Shown: piece by piece, positions 1 to 5,160 of the stretch
How positions within the stretch are numbered: the first letter of the stretch is position 1
How the letters are laid out: every line of letters starts with the position of its first letter
DNA from: Chloroflexota bacterium
GTDB lineage: Bacteria > Chloroflexota > Dehalococcoidia > GIF9 > UBA5629
Length of the DNA stretch: 5,160 nucleotides
Reading direction: 5' to 3'
Assembly: GCA_020354105.1 (NCBI GenBank)
Contig: CP070642.1
Coordinates: forward strand, 391,293 to 396,452
Made by a program: the position numbers and the translations under genes
Notes under the pieces: model-generated
Told to the model about the DNA's origin: nothing
Database searches by the model: none
The model's input: the letters and a program-made list of their open reading frames with translations, nothing else

Positions 1-104
1 AGATTTCCTTCCTCAATAACCACATTACCAGAAACTCTAGCTATCAACGGATGCTCTTCCACAACTGCCGGTTTCTTGCTTCGAGACTTCTTAGGAGAGT
101 CCTT
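1..104 (-). other. rpoC: Basic linker and start of a possible second barrel repeat in beta'
   Basis: The first barrel-sandwich unit (about residues 998-1056, VLSEIDGIVDV to VEAGTTLAAL) is not followed by the usual short turn into the DPHELL-type segment. Instead there is a lysine/serine linker (1057-1074, with PKKSRSKKP) and then LIARVSGNVVIEEGN, which echoes the start of the first unit. This suggests a duplicated barrel, cut by the window edge. Inference from pattern only. Confidence 0.5.
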
Positions 105-3100
105 TAAAGCAGCGAGTGTTGTTCCGGCTTCAACCCAATCCCCATTGCCTACAACCACCTCTGCTCTTGATGGCAACGCATATTCATCCAGATATGATTC
201 AGAACTGGTAACTCTTATCTTCCGCACATCTTGAGTCTCAATCACATCTACAATGCCATCGATTTCAGAGAGTACGGCCAGCCCTTTTGGTACCCTAGCC
301 TCAAACAATTCTTCTACCCTTGGCAAACCACTGGTAATATCAGCGCCAACTACACCTCCTGTATGGAAGGTGCGCAGTGTAAGCTGAGTGCCCGGCTCAC
401 CGATACTCTGGGCAGCAATTATGCCTACAGCCGTGCCAGTTTCCACCAGCCCTCTTCTTGCAAGATCTCGTCCATAACAGCGTTTGCATATACCACGGCG
501 AGAATGACAGCTAAGCGTTGACCTAACATATGCTTGGGTAATTCCAGAATCTGTAATCTGCTTTGCTTTTTCCTCGTCGATCTCTTCATTTTTACTGACA
601 ATAATCTCTCCAGTATTCGAGTCAACAATATCATCTACAGCTATGCGTCCAATCAACCGCTCACTAAGCGGTGCTAATAATCCTTTCTCCGCTTTGTCAA
701 ATAACCAGACACCCTCTTCAGTACCACAATCTTCCTCGAATATGATCAAATCCTGGGCAACATCGATAAGACGTCGAGTGAGATAACCAGCATCCGAAGT
801 CCTCAAAGCAGTGTCTGCTAAGCCTATGCGAGCCCCATGAGTGGATATAAAATACTCCATCACCGAAAGCCCTTCACGGAAGCTTGACTTTATAGGGAAA
901 TCGATTATCCTTCCTGACGGGTCGGTCATCAATCCTCGTATACCAGCCATTTGACTGATCTGAGAAATATTTCCTTTCGCTCCTGAGTTCGCCATCATGT
1001 AGACGCCACCATAGCGATCCAAAGATTGTGATATGGTTTCTGTGATTTTATCCGTAGTCTCTGTCCAGACCTGAATTGCGCTGCTATAGCGTTCATCCTC
1101 AGTTATTAACCCTCGGTTAAATTGGCTCTCAATAACGGCTATTTTTTCATCACCTTCTCCAAGGAGCCTCGCCTTATCTCGAGGCACCTCAATATCTTTA
1201 GCAGCAATGGTGGTGCCTGATTTAGTAGCATACTCAAAGCCAAGTTTTTTGAGATTATCAAGCATAGTAACTGTAGGGGCATTACCTAATGAACGATAAC
1301 AGTCCAACACCAGGCGTTTCAAAGCAGCTTTGTCCATCACCTGATTATAAAATCGAAATTCGGGAGGTAAGACTTCATTGAACAAAATCCGGCCAACACT
1401 AGTTTTCAATCTCTGTCCATTGCCATCTTTATCTCTTACCTCTATTTCAGCACCTAAGTTAACAATCCCCAGTTCATAAGCAAGTCTAGCTTCTTCGAAG
1501 TCACCAAAGACCATCCCTTCACCCATCGCCCCAGGCCTAGTATTGGTGAGATAATAACAACCCAGAACCATATCCAAAGTTGGTGTCATTACCGGCTCGC
1601 CACAGCTAGGCAATAACATATTATATGTGCTAAGCATTCTTTCTCTGGCTTCTCTCACAGCTGCCTGAGCAAGAGGCACATGAACAGCCATTTGGTCACC
1701 ATCAAAATCAGCATTAAAAGCAGAACACACCAAAGGATGAATCTGGATAGCACTTCCATCAATAAGTACGGGCTCAAAAGCTTGAACACTTAAGCGATGT
1801 AATGTTGGAGCCCGATTAAGCAATACTGGGCGTTCCTTGACCACTTCCGCTAAAATGTCCCACACCTCGGGTCTAGCTTTCTCTACCTGTCTTCGAGCAC
1901 TCTTGATGTTATGAGCATATCCTTGCTCAATTAATCGACGCATAACAAAAGGCTTAAACAATTCCAAAGCCATGTGTTTGGGTAGACCGCATTGATGGAG
2001 TTCCAATTCAGGCCCAACAACAATGACTGAACGGCCACTGTAATCTACTCGTTTGCCGAGAAGGTTTTGGCGGAAACGACCTTGCTTACCTCTGAGCATG
2101 TCAGACAACGATTTCAGCCTATGAGCTCCACTAGCTATCGGCATTCGCCCTTTTCGTCCGCTGTCTATAAGTGCATCGACAGCCTCTTGAAGCATGCGTT
2201 TCTCATTACGAATTATAATCTCTGGAGCCCCTAAATCGATAAGTCGTCTGAGGCGATTATTGCGATTAATCACACGGCGATAAAGATCATTAAGGTCGCT
2301 GGTGGCAAATCGACCTCCATCCAACTGGACTATAGGTCGGAGCTCTGGAGGCAATACTGGCAGCACAGTCAAAATCATCCACTCAGGTTTATTGGCACTG
2401 CGCCAAAAAGCTTCGACCACCCTAAGTCGCTTGCTGGCCTTTTTGCGGCGTTGACCTGAACTTGAGCGGACCTCTTCAACCAGCTCATGACGTAATTTTT
2501 CAAGATCAATTTCCTTAAGAACATCCAGTATGGCTTCTGCTCCCATACCAACTTCAAAAAATTCACCGAATTCCTGTTTAAGTCCTTGATATTGGTTCTC
2601 AGTAAGAAGGCTTAAAGTACGTAGACTCTCCAACTCTGAGATTTTATCGTGGAGGTCGCTTTCAAGTTCAACCCGTTTATCACCGAACTCACGCCGTAGC
2701 TGATTTACCTTCTCAATATTTTTCTGGTCCGGAGATGATTTAGTTTCCGATTCTATCTCCGCAATCTGATTCTCCAATAGCTGCTCTTGCTCAGTAATAT
2801 GTTGAGACAAGCTTTCTTTGAGTTTTTTAATCCTCTCTTCACGCGCTGAAGCGTCAACCGAAATAACAATATATTGTACAAAGTAAAGAACTCTCTCCAA
2901 GTTTCGGGGGGAAACATCAAGAAGAAGCGCTAGTCTACTAGGCACTCCTTTTGCGAACCAGATGTGAGACACTGGAGCAGCCAATTCAATATGGCCCATA
3001 CGCGTCCGGCGGACTCTGGAATGTTCTACTGTAACTCCACATCTATCACATGTAACACCACGATAGCGTATTTTTTTGTACTTACCGCAATAACATTCGT

Positions 3101-3272
3101 AATTCTTAGTCGGCCCGAAGATTCTTTCGCAGAAAAGTCCGTCTTTCTCCGGCTTTAAAGTTCTGTAATTAATTGTTTCAGGTTCTGTCACCTCGCCGTA
3201 CGACCAACTTTTGATTTGCTCTGGAGAAGCTAGCGAGATACGGATAGCATTAAAATCATTAACCTCGGTCAT
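1..3272 (-). CDS. rpoC: RNA polymerase subunit beta' (RpoC), 3' end missing
   Basis: Catalytic subunit of the bacterial RNA polymerase core, which makes RNA from a DNA template in the cytoplasm with beta, two alpha and omega. The frame is open for 1090 codons from the ATG at 3272 and runs off the left edge. Visible in order: N-terminal zinc ribbon (C60, C62, C75, C78); a helical insertion (about 141-220); clamp coiled coil that binds sigma (about 256-290); rudder and switch region with GRFRQNLLGKRVDYSGRSVI (398-417); catalytic NADFDGD with D522, D524 and D526; secondary-channel F-loop (about 757-780); bridge helix (about 812-845); second zinc site (C849, C922, C929, C932); trigger loop (about 955-985); first part of the barrel-sandwich region. 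SI3 is absent from the trigger loop. The start is fixed by the Shine-Dalgarno sequence and by the usual MTEVNDFNAIRISLASPEQI opening. Roughly 200-250 C-terminal residues lie outside. Odd points are I816, L966, K766 and T90 at otherwise strongly conserved positions. Identity is certain. Confidence 0.98.
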   Translation of the reverse strand, partial: MTEVNDFNAIRISLASPEQIKSWSYGEVTEPETINYRTLKPEKDGLFCERIFGPTKNYECYCGKYKKIRYRGVTCDRCGVTVEHSRVRRTRMGHIELAAPVSHIWFAKGVPSRLALLLDVSPRNLERVLYFVQYIVISVDASAREERIKKLKESLSQHITEQEQLLENQIAEIESETKSSPDQKNIEKVNQLRREFGDKRVELESDLHDKISELESLRTLSLLTENQYQGLKQEFGEFFEVGMGAEAILDVLKEIDLEKLRHELVEEVRSSSGQRRKKASKRLRVVEAFWRSANKPEWMILTVLPVLPPELRPIVQLDGGRFATSDLNDLYRRVINRNNRLRRLIDLGAPEIIIRNEKRMLQEAVDALIDSGRKGRMPIASGAHRLKSLSDMLRGKQGRFRQNLLGKRVDYSGRSVIVVGPELELHQCGLPKHMALELFKPFVMRRLIEQGYAHNIKSARRQVEKARPEVWDILAEVVKERPVLLNRAPTLHRLSVQAFEPVLIDGSAIQIHPLVCSAFNADFDGDQMAVHVPLAQAAVREARERMLSTYNMLLPSCGEPVMTPTLDMVLGCYYLTNTRPGAMGEGMVFGDFEEARLAYELGIVNLGAEIEVRDKDGNGQRLKTSVGRILFNEVLPPEFRFYNQVMDKAALKRLVLDCYRSLGNAPTVTMLDNLKKLGFEYATKSGTTIAAKDIEVPRDKARLLGEGDEKIAVIESQFNRGLITEDERYSSAIQVWTETTDKITETISQSLDRYGGVYMMANSGAKGNISQISQMAGIRGLMTDPSGRIIDFPIKSSFREGLSVMEYFISTHGARIGLADTALRTSDAGYLTRRLIDVAQDLIIFEEDCGTEEGVWLFDKAEKGLLAPLSERLIGRIAVDDIVDSNTGEIIVSKNEEIDEEKAKQITDSGITQAYVRSTLSCHSRRGICKRCYGRDLARRGLVETGTAVGIIAAQSIGEPGTQLTLRTFHTGGVVGADITSGLPRVEELFEARVPKGLAVLSEIDGIVDVIETQDVRKIRVTSSESYLDEYALPSRAEVVVGNGDWVEAGTTLAALKDSPKKSRSKKPAVVEEHPLIARVSGNVVIEEGN
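318..410 (-). other. rpoC: Trigger loop of beta', without SI3
   Basis: About residues 955-985, including SIGEPGTQLTLRTFHTGG, form the mobile loop that closes on the incoming NTP. R967 and H970 match E. coli R933 and H936. L966 stands where most bacteria have methionine (E. coli M932). The loop continues directly into GLPRVEELFEAR, so the SI3 insertion of E. coli-type enzymes is absent. Confidence 0.9.
477..728 (-). other. rpoC: Second zinc site of beta'
   Basis: C849 (in EDCGT), C922, C929 and C932 (SCHSRRGICKRCYGRDLA) match the four ligands of the second beta' zinc site (E. coli C814, C888, C895, C898). The C-x6-C-x2-C spacing is the usual one, and all ligands are present. Confidence 0.93.
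738..839 (-). other. rpoC: Bridge helix of beta'
   Basis: About residues 812-845, starting at HGARIGLADTALRTSDAGYL, form the helix that spans the cleft beside the active site and moves with each nucleotide addition. Most of the helix is canonical, but I816 replaces the lysine of the usual GARKGL (E. coli K781). The boundaries are approximate. Confidence 0.9.
1689..1715 (-). other. rpoC: Catalytic Mg-binding motif of beta' (NADFDGDQM)
   Basis: Residues 520-528 read NADFDGDQM, the universal multisubunit polymerase signature. D522, D524 and D526 hold the catalytic Mg ion, matching E. coli D460, D462 and D464. The offset of 62 residues relative to E. coli is largely explained by the insertion near the N-terminus. 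The motif is intact, so the enzyme is expected to be active. Confidence 0.97.
2613..2852 (-). other. rpoC: Helical insertion in the N-terminal part of beta'
   Basis: Residues about 141-220 separate the conserved YFVQYIVISVD from LLTENQY, which lie almost together in E. coli. The segment is rich in E, K, Q, L and I with no proline-rich or glycine-rich stretch apart from one SSPD turn, so two antiparallel long helices (a coiled coil) are likely. Actinobacteria and Chloroflexota carry a similar helical insertion here, while Thermus has a much larger domain at this place. The edges are approximate. Confidence 0.75.
3039..3095 (-). other. rpoC: N-terminal zinc ribbon of beta'
   Basis: C60-x-C62 and C75-x2-C78 (CYCGKYK and CDRCGV) form the first zinc site of the clamp, as in most bacterial beta' subunits. 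All four ligands are present. Confidence 0.93.
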
Positions 3273-3276
3273 CTAT

Positions 3277-3282
3277 CTCCTT
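3277..3282 (-). promoter_or_regulatory. Shine-Dalgarno site of rpoC
   Basis: AAGGAG on the minus strand lies four bases (ATAG) before the rpoC ATG at 3272-3270. Its first A is the last base of the rpoB TGA stop, so termination on rpoB places the ribosome over the rpoC initiation site. This supports the chosen rpoC start and suggests translational coupling. The spacing is slightly short but workable. Confidence 0.85.
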
Positions 3283-5160
3283 CAGCTCAAATTTTTGAGC
3301 TTATTCCCAATTTTCTTCCTCTCTTCGAGGAAACTTACCATCTCTTCTTCTTCATTAAGTAGCTCAACAGCTAGACTTAAGCTACGCAATTCCATAAACA
3401 AAACTTTAAAGGACTCAGGAACACCTGGTTGAAATATATCTTCACCCTTAACCAAAGATTCATAAGCCTTGGCTCGGCCAGCTACATCGTCCGACTTAAC
3501 GGTTAGCAGTTCCTGAAGCATATGACTGGCGCCATAGGCTTCCAGTGCCCACACCTCCATTTCACCAAACCGTTGCCCACCAAATTGAGCCTTCCCACCA
3601 AGGGGTTGCTGGGTAATTAGAGAATAAGGACCAGTAGACCGGGCATGTACCTTGTCCTCAACAAGGTGAATGAGTTTCATCATGTAAATGCTGCCTACAG
3701 TAACCGGTTGGTCAAACTGTTCGCCGGTTCGCCCATCAAAAAGGGTAACTTTACCGAACACAGGTGGTGACTGTTTTCGCTCAGCATATACTTTCTCCGC
3801 AATCCCATCCACTTCTTCATCACTTAGTCCATAAACCTTAACACCCAACGTCTCAAGCCACAAGCGCAAACACACTCTCTTCGCTTCCCCCGGATACCGA
3901 TCATCGAATACTTTATCGGCATTATAACCATTGTCAGCAAGCCAAGTCCTAGTTTGACCAAGTTCAACAGTGTCAAAATCACCACGACCAGCTTGATTAA
4001 CTGCAGCCGCCTGCTGGACTATCCATGCTCTGGCCAAACCATCCTCAATAGCAACATCATCAGCGCCATCAAAAATCGGATTTAAAACTTTAAGTCCAAG
4101 TGTTTCAGCAGCCCATCCTAAATGGGTCTCCAGAATTTGTCCTATGTTCATGCGTGACGGAACACCAATAGGATTGAGAATGATATCCACCGGTTTACCA
4201 TCAGGTAAAAAGGGCATGTCTTCCTCGGGTAAGATACAAGAGATAACACCTTTATTACCATGTCTACCAGCCATCTTATCTCCGACAGAGATTTTTCGTT
4301 TCTGCGCAACCCAAACCCGTACTAAAGAATGAACACCTGCTGGCAAATCGCTATTATCATGTCGGAAGAAAACTTTAACATCTATAACCTTCCCCCACTC
4401 ACCATGTGGCACTCTAAGCGAACTATCCTTAACCTCACGGGCCTTCTCGCCAAAAATGGCACGCAGCAATTTTTCCTCAGCAGTCAGCTCTGTCTCACCT
4501 TTCGGGCTGATCTTGCCTACCAGAATAGAGCCTGGCCCAACCTCAGCACCTATACGGATGATACCTGACTCGTCTAGGTCACGCAGACTCTCCTCACCTA
4601 CATTGGGTATATCTCTGGTAATCTCTTCTGTGCCCAGTTTTGTCTCGCGGGCTTCTATCTCATACTTCTCAATATGGATGGAAGTAAACCTGTCATTCTT
4701 GACCAGCCTATCACTGATGATAACAGCATCTTCAAAATTATACCCTCGCCAGCTCATGAAGGCGCAAAGAATATTCTGTCCTAAGGCAAGCTCACCATGG
4801 TCTGTCGCTGAACCATCGACTATAACTTGCCCTTTTTTGACCTTATCACCCTTAGACACTACAGGACGCTGATTGACACATGTTCCTTGATTAGTTCGAA
4901 CAAATTTCATTAGCTGATAGGCATGTTCATTTCCATTTTCGTCGACAAGCGTAACCTGAGTATTATCAACTGAAACGACCTTACCATCCTCCCTGGCAAA
5001 GATAACCTGTCCGCTGTACTTAGCTACTTCCTTTTCCATCCCTGTGGCTATCAAAGGAGCTTCCGGACGAAGCAAAGGTACAGCTTGACGCTGCATATTT
5101 GACCCCATTAGAGCTCTGTTAGCATCATCGTGCTCGAGGAACGGGATTAGAGATGTAGTG
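3282..5160 (-). CDS. rpoB: RNA polymerase subunit beta (RpoB), 5' end missing
   Basis: C-terminal half of the second large subunit of the RNA polymerase core. The frame is open to the right edge (17 further codons before the Met at 5108 read TSLIPFLEHDDANRAL), so that Met is internal and not the start. It ends at TGA 3284-3282, giving 625 visible residues. Counting from the Met at 5108: NFED (124-127) near the active site; flap with LLRAIFGEKA tip (214-223); KMAGRHGNKGVIS (278-290), whose lysines match E. coli K1065 and K1073; a roughly 95-residue insertion (356-450); then the switch/clamp-anchor segment from about 478 to 527, including QQPLGGKAQFGGQRFGEMEV. SI2 is absent: only a few residues join the flap strands. 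The C-terminus extends some 20 residues past where the E. coli protein ends, with an acidic run EEEE followed by a basic helix-like tail. About half the protein, including the rifampicin pocket, is outside. It lies 9 bases upstream of rpoC and is surely cotranscribed with it. Confidence 0.98.
   Translation of the reverse strand, partial: TTSLIPFLEHDDANRALMGSNMQRQAVPLLRPEAPLIATGMEKEVAKYSGQVIFAREDGKVVSVDNTQVTLVDENGNEHAYQLMKFVRTNQGTCVNQRPVVSKGDKVKKGQVIVDGSATDHGELALGQNILCAFMSWRGYNFEDAVIISDRLVKNDRFTSIHIEKYEIEARETKLGTEEITRDIPNVGEESLRDLDESGIIRIGAEVGPGSILVGKISPKGETELTAEEKLLRAIFGEKAREVKDSSLRVPHGEWGKVIDVKVFFRHDNSDLPAGVHSLVRVWVAQKRKISVGDKMAGRHGNKGVISCILPEEDMPFLPDGKPVDIILNPIGVPSRMNIGQILETHLGWAAETLGLKVLNPIFDGADDVAIEDGLARAWIVQQAAAVNQAGRGDFDTVELGQTRTWLADNGYNADKVFDDRYPGEAKRVCLRLWLETLGVKVYGLSDEEVDGIAEKVYAERKQSPPVFGKVTLFDGRTGEQFDQPVTVGSIYMMKLIHLVEDKVHARSTGPYSLITQQPLGGKAQFGGQRFGEMEVWALEAYGASHMLQELLTVKSDDVAGRAKAYESLVKGEDIFQPGVPESFKVLFMELRSLSLAVELLNEEEEMVSFLEERKKIGNKLKNLS
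3284..3301 (-). repeat. Perfect 18-base inverted repeat at the rpoB/rpoC junction
   Basis: Plus-strand AGCTCAAA-TT-TTTGAGCT has two perfectly matching 8-base arms. In the rpoBC mRNA it can form a stem of about seven pairs with a four-base loop. It covers the last five codons of rpoB plus the first base of the stop, and ends two bases before the rpoC Shine-Dalgarno sequence. It has no following U-run, so it is not a typical intrinsic terminator. The symmetry is seen directly; any role (coupling, mRNA processing, damping of rpoC initiation) is inference, and chance within an AT-rich coding end is possible. Confidence 0.5.
3759..4043 (-). other. rpoB: Lineage insertion in the C-terminal half of beta
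   Basis: About 95 residues (356-450 counting from the Met at 5108) lie between NPIFDGA and GKVTLFDGRTGE. In most bacteria only about 20 residues join these two blocks. The segment is aromatic- and charge-rich (AWIVQQ, RTWLADNGYNADKVFDDRYP, RLWLETLG) and looks alpha-helical. Similar extra sequence at this spot is, from memory, a feature of Chloroflexota beta subunits; this is the main clue for the taxonomic guess. Confidence 0.7.

Noticed and set aside
231..521. Plus-strand open frame of 96 codons
   Set aside because: It is antisense to the trigger loop and second zinc site of rpoC, whose minus-strand reading is fully conserved.
2375..2566. Minus-strand frame of 63 codons, and a similar one at 425-634
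   Set aside because: Both lie in another frame inside rpoC, where the beta' reading is continuous and conserved.
1..3272. Broken or frameshifted rpoC
   Set aside because: Reading codon by codon from 3272 to the left edge shows no stop and no loss of the conserved beta' motifs; the gene merely runs off the window.
3284..3301. Intrinsic terminator between rpoB and rpoC
   Set aside because: The hairpin stem is short, has no following U-run, and sits before an ideal rpoC ribosome site; the genes are expected to be cotranscribed.
3211..3432. Plus-strand open frame spanning the rpoB/rpoC junction
   Set aside because: Both real genes are read on the minus strand through this stretch, and the plus-strand product is an unlikely serine-rich run.
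4456..4872. Plus-strand open frame of 138 codons
   Set aside because: It lies wholly antisense to conserved rpoB codons; its translation is low-complexity serine/leucine-rich with no family resemblance, and there is no good ribosome site. It is a shadow of rpoB.
5106..5108. ATG at 5108 as the rpoB start
   Set aside because: The frame is open upstream and encodes the conserved FLEHDDANRAL block directly before this Met, so it is internal.

Overview
The whole window is protein-coding and reads on the minus strand. It holds the junction of the two largest RNA polymerase genes: the 3' part of rpoB (beta subunit, right end, running off the window) and most of rpoC (beta' subunit, from its start codon to the left edge, also running off). 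The order rpoB then rpoC, with 9 bases between them, is the standard bacterial rpoBC arrangement. There is no third gene, RNA gene, mobile element or CRISPR array, and no promoter or convincing terminator. No gene-free stretch exceeds 9 bases.

Right part (3282-5160): 625 codons of beta are visible, from just before the ...FLEHDDANRALMGSNMQRQAV... block to the stop. This carries the flap, hybrid-binding/active-site and clamp-anchor regions. The N-terminal half of beta, including the rifampicin pocket, lies outside. Junction (3270-3301): an 18-base perfect inverted repeat ends at the rpoB stop codon and lies directly against the rpoC Shine-Dalgarno sequence. Left part (1-3272): 1090 codons of beta' are visible without frameshift or stop. 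They include both zinc sites, the clamp coiled coil, the catalytic NADFDGD motif, the secondary-channel loops, the bridge helix and the trigger loop, and end inside the barrel-sandwich region. The last roughly 200-250 residues are outside.

The two proteins form the catalytic core of RNA polymerase: beta' supplies the three Mg-binding aspartates, bridge helix and trigger loop; beta supplies the basic active-site residues and the flap.

The organism is a bacterium with moderate GC (mid-forties percent by eye). The Gram-negative insertions SI2 (beta) and SI3 (beta') are absent. The helical insertion near the beta' N-terminus, a roughly 95-residue insertion in the beta C-terminal half and an apparent second barrel repeat in beta' together resemble Chloroflexota, perhaps Dehalococcoidia-like. 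This placement is from remembered family features, not a search, and is moderately confident.

I do not see an undescribed system here. The points worth a second look are the lineage insertions, a few substitutions in near-invariant beta' active-site segments, and the hairpin at the rpoB/rpoC junction.
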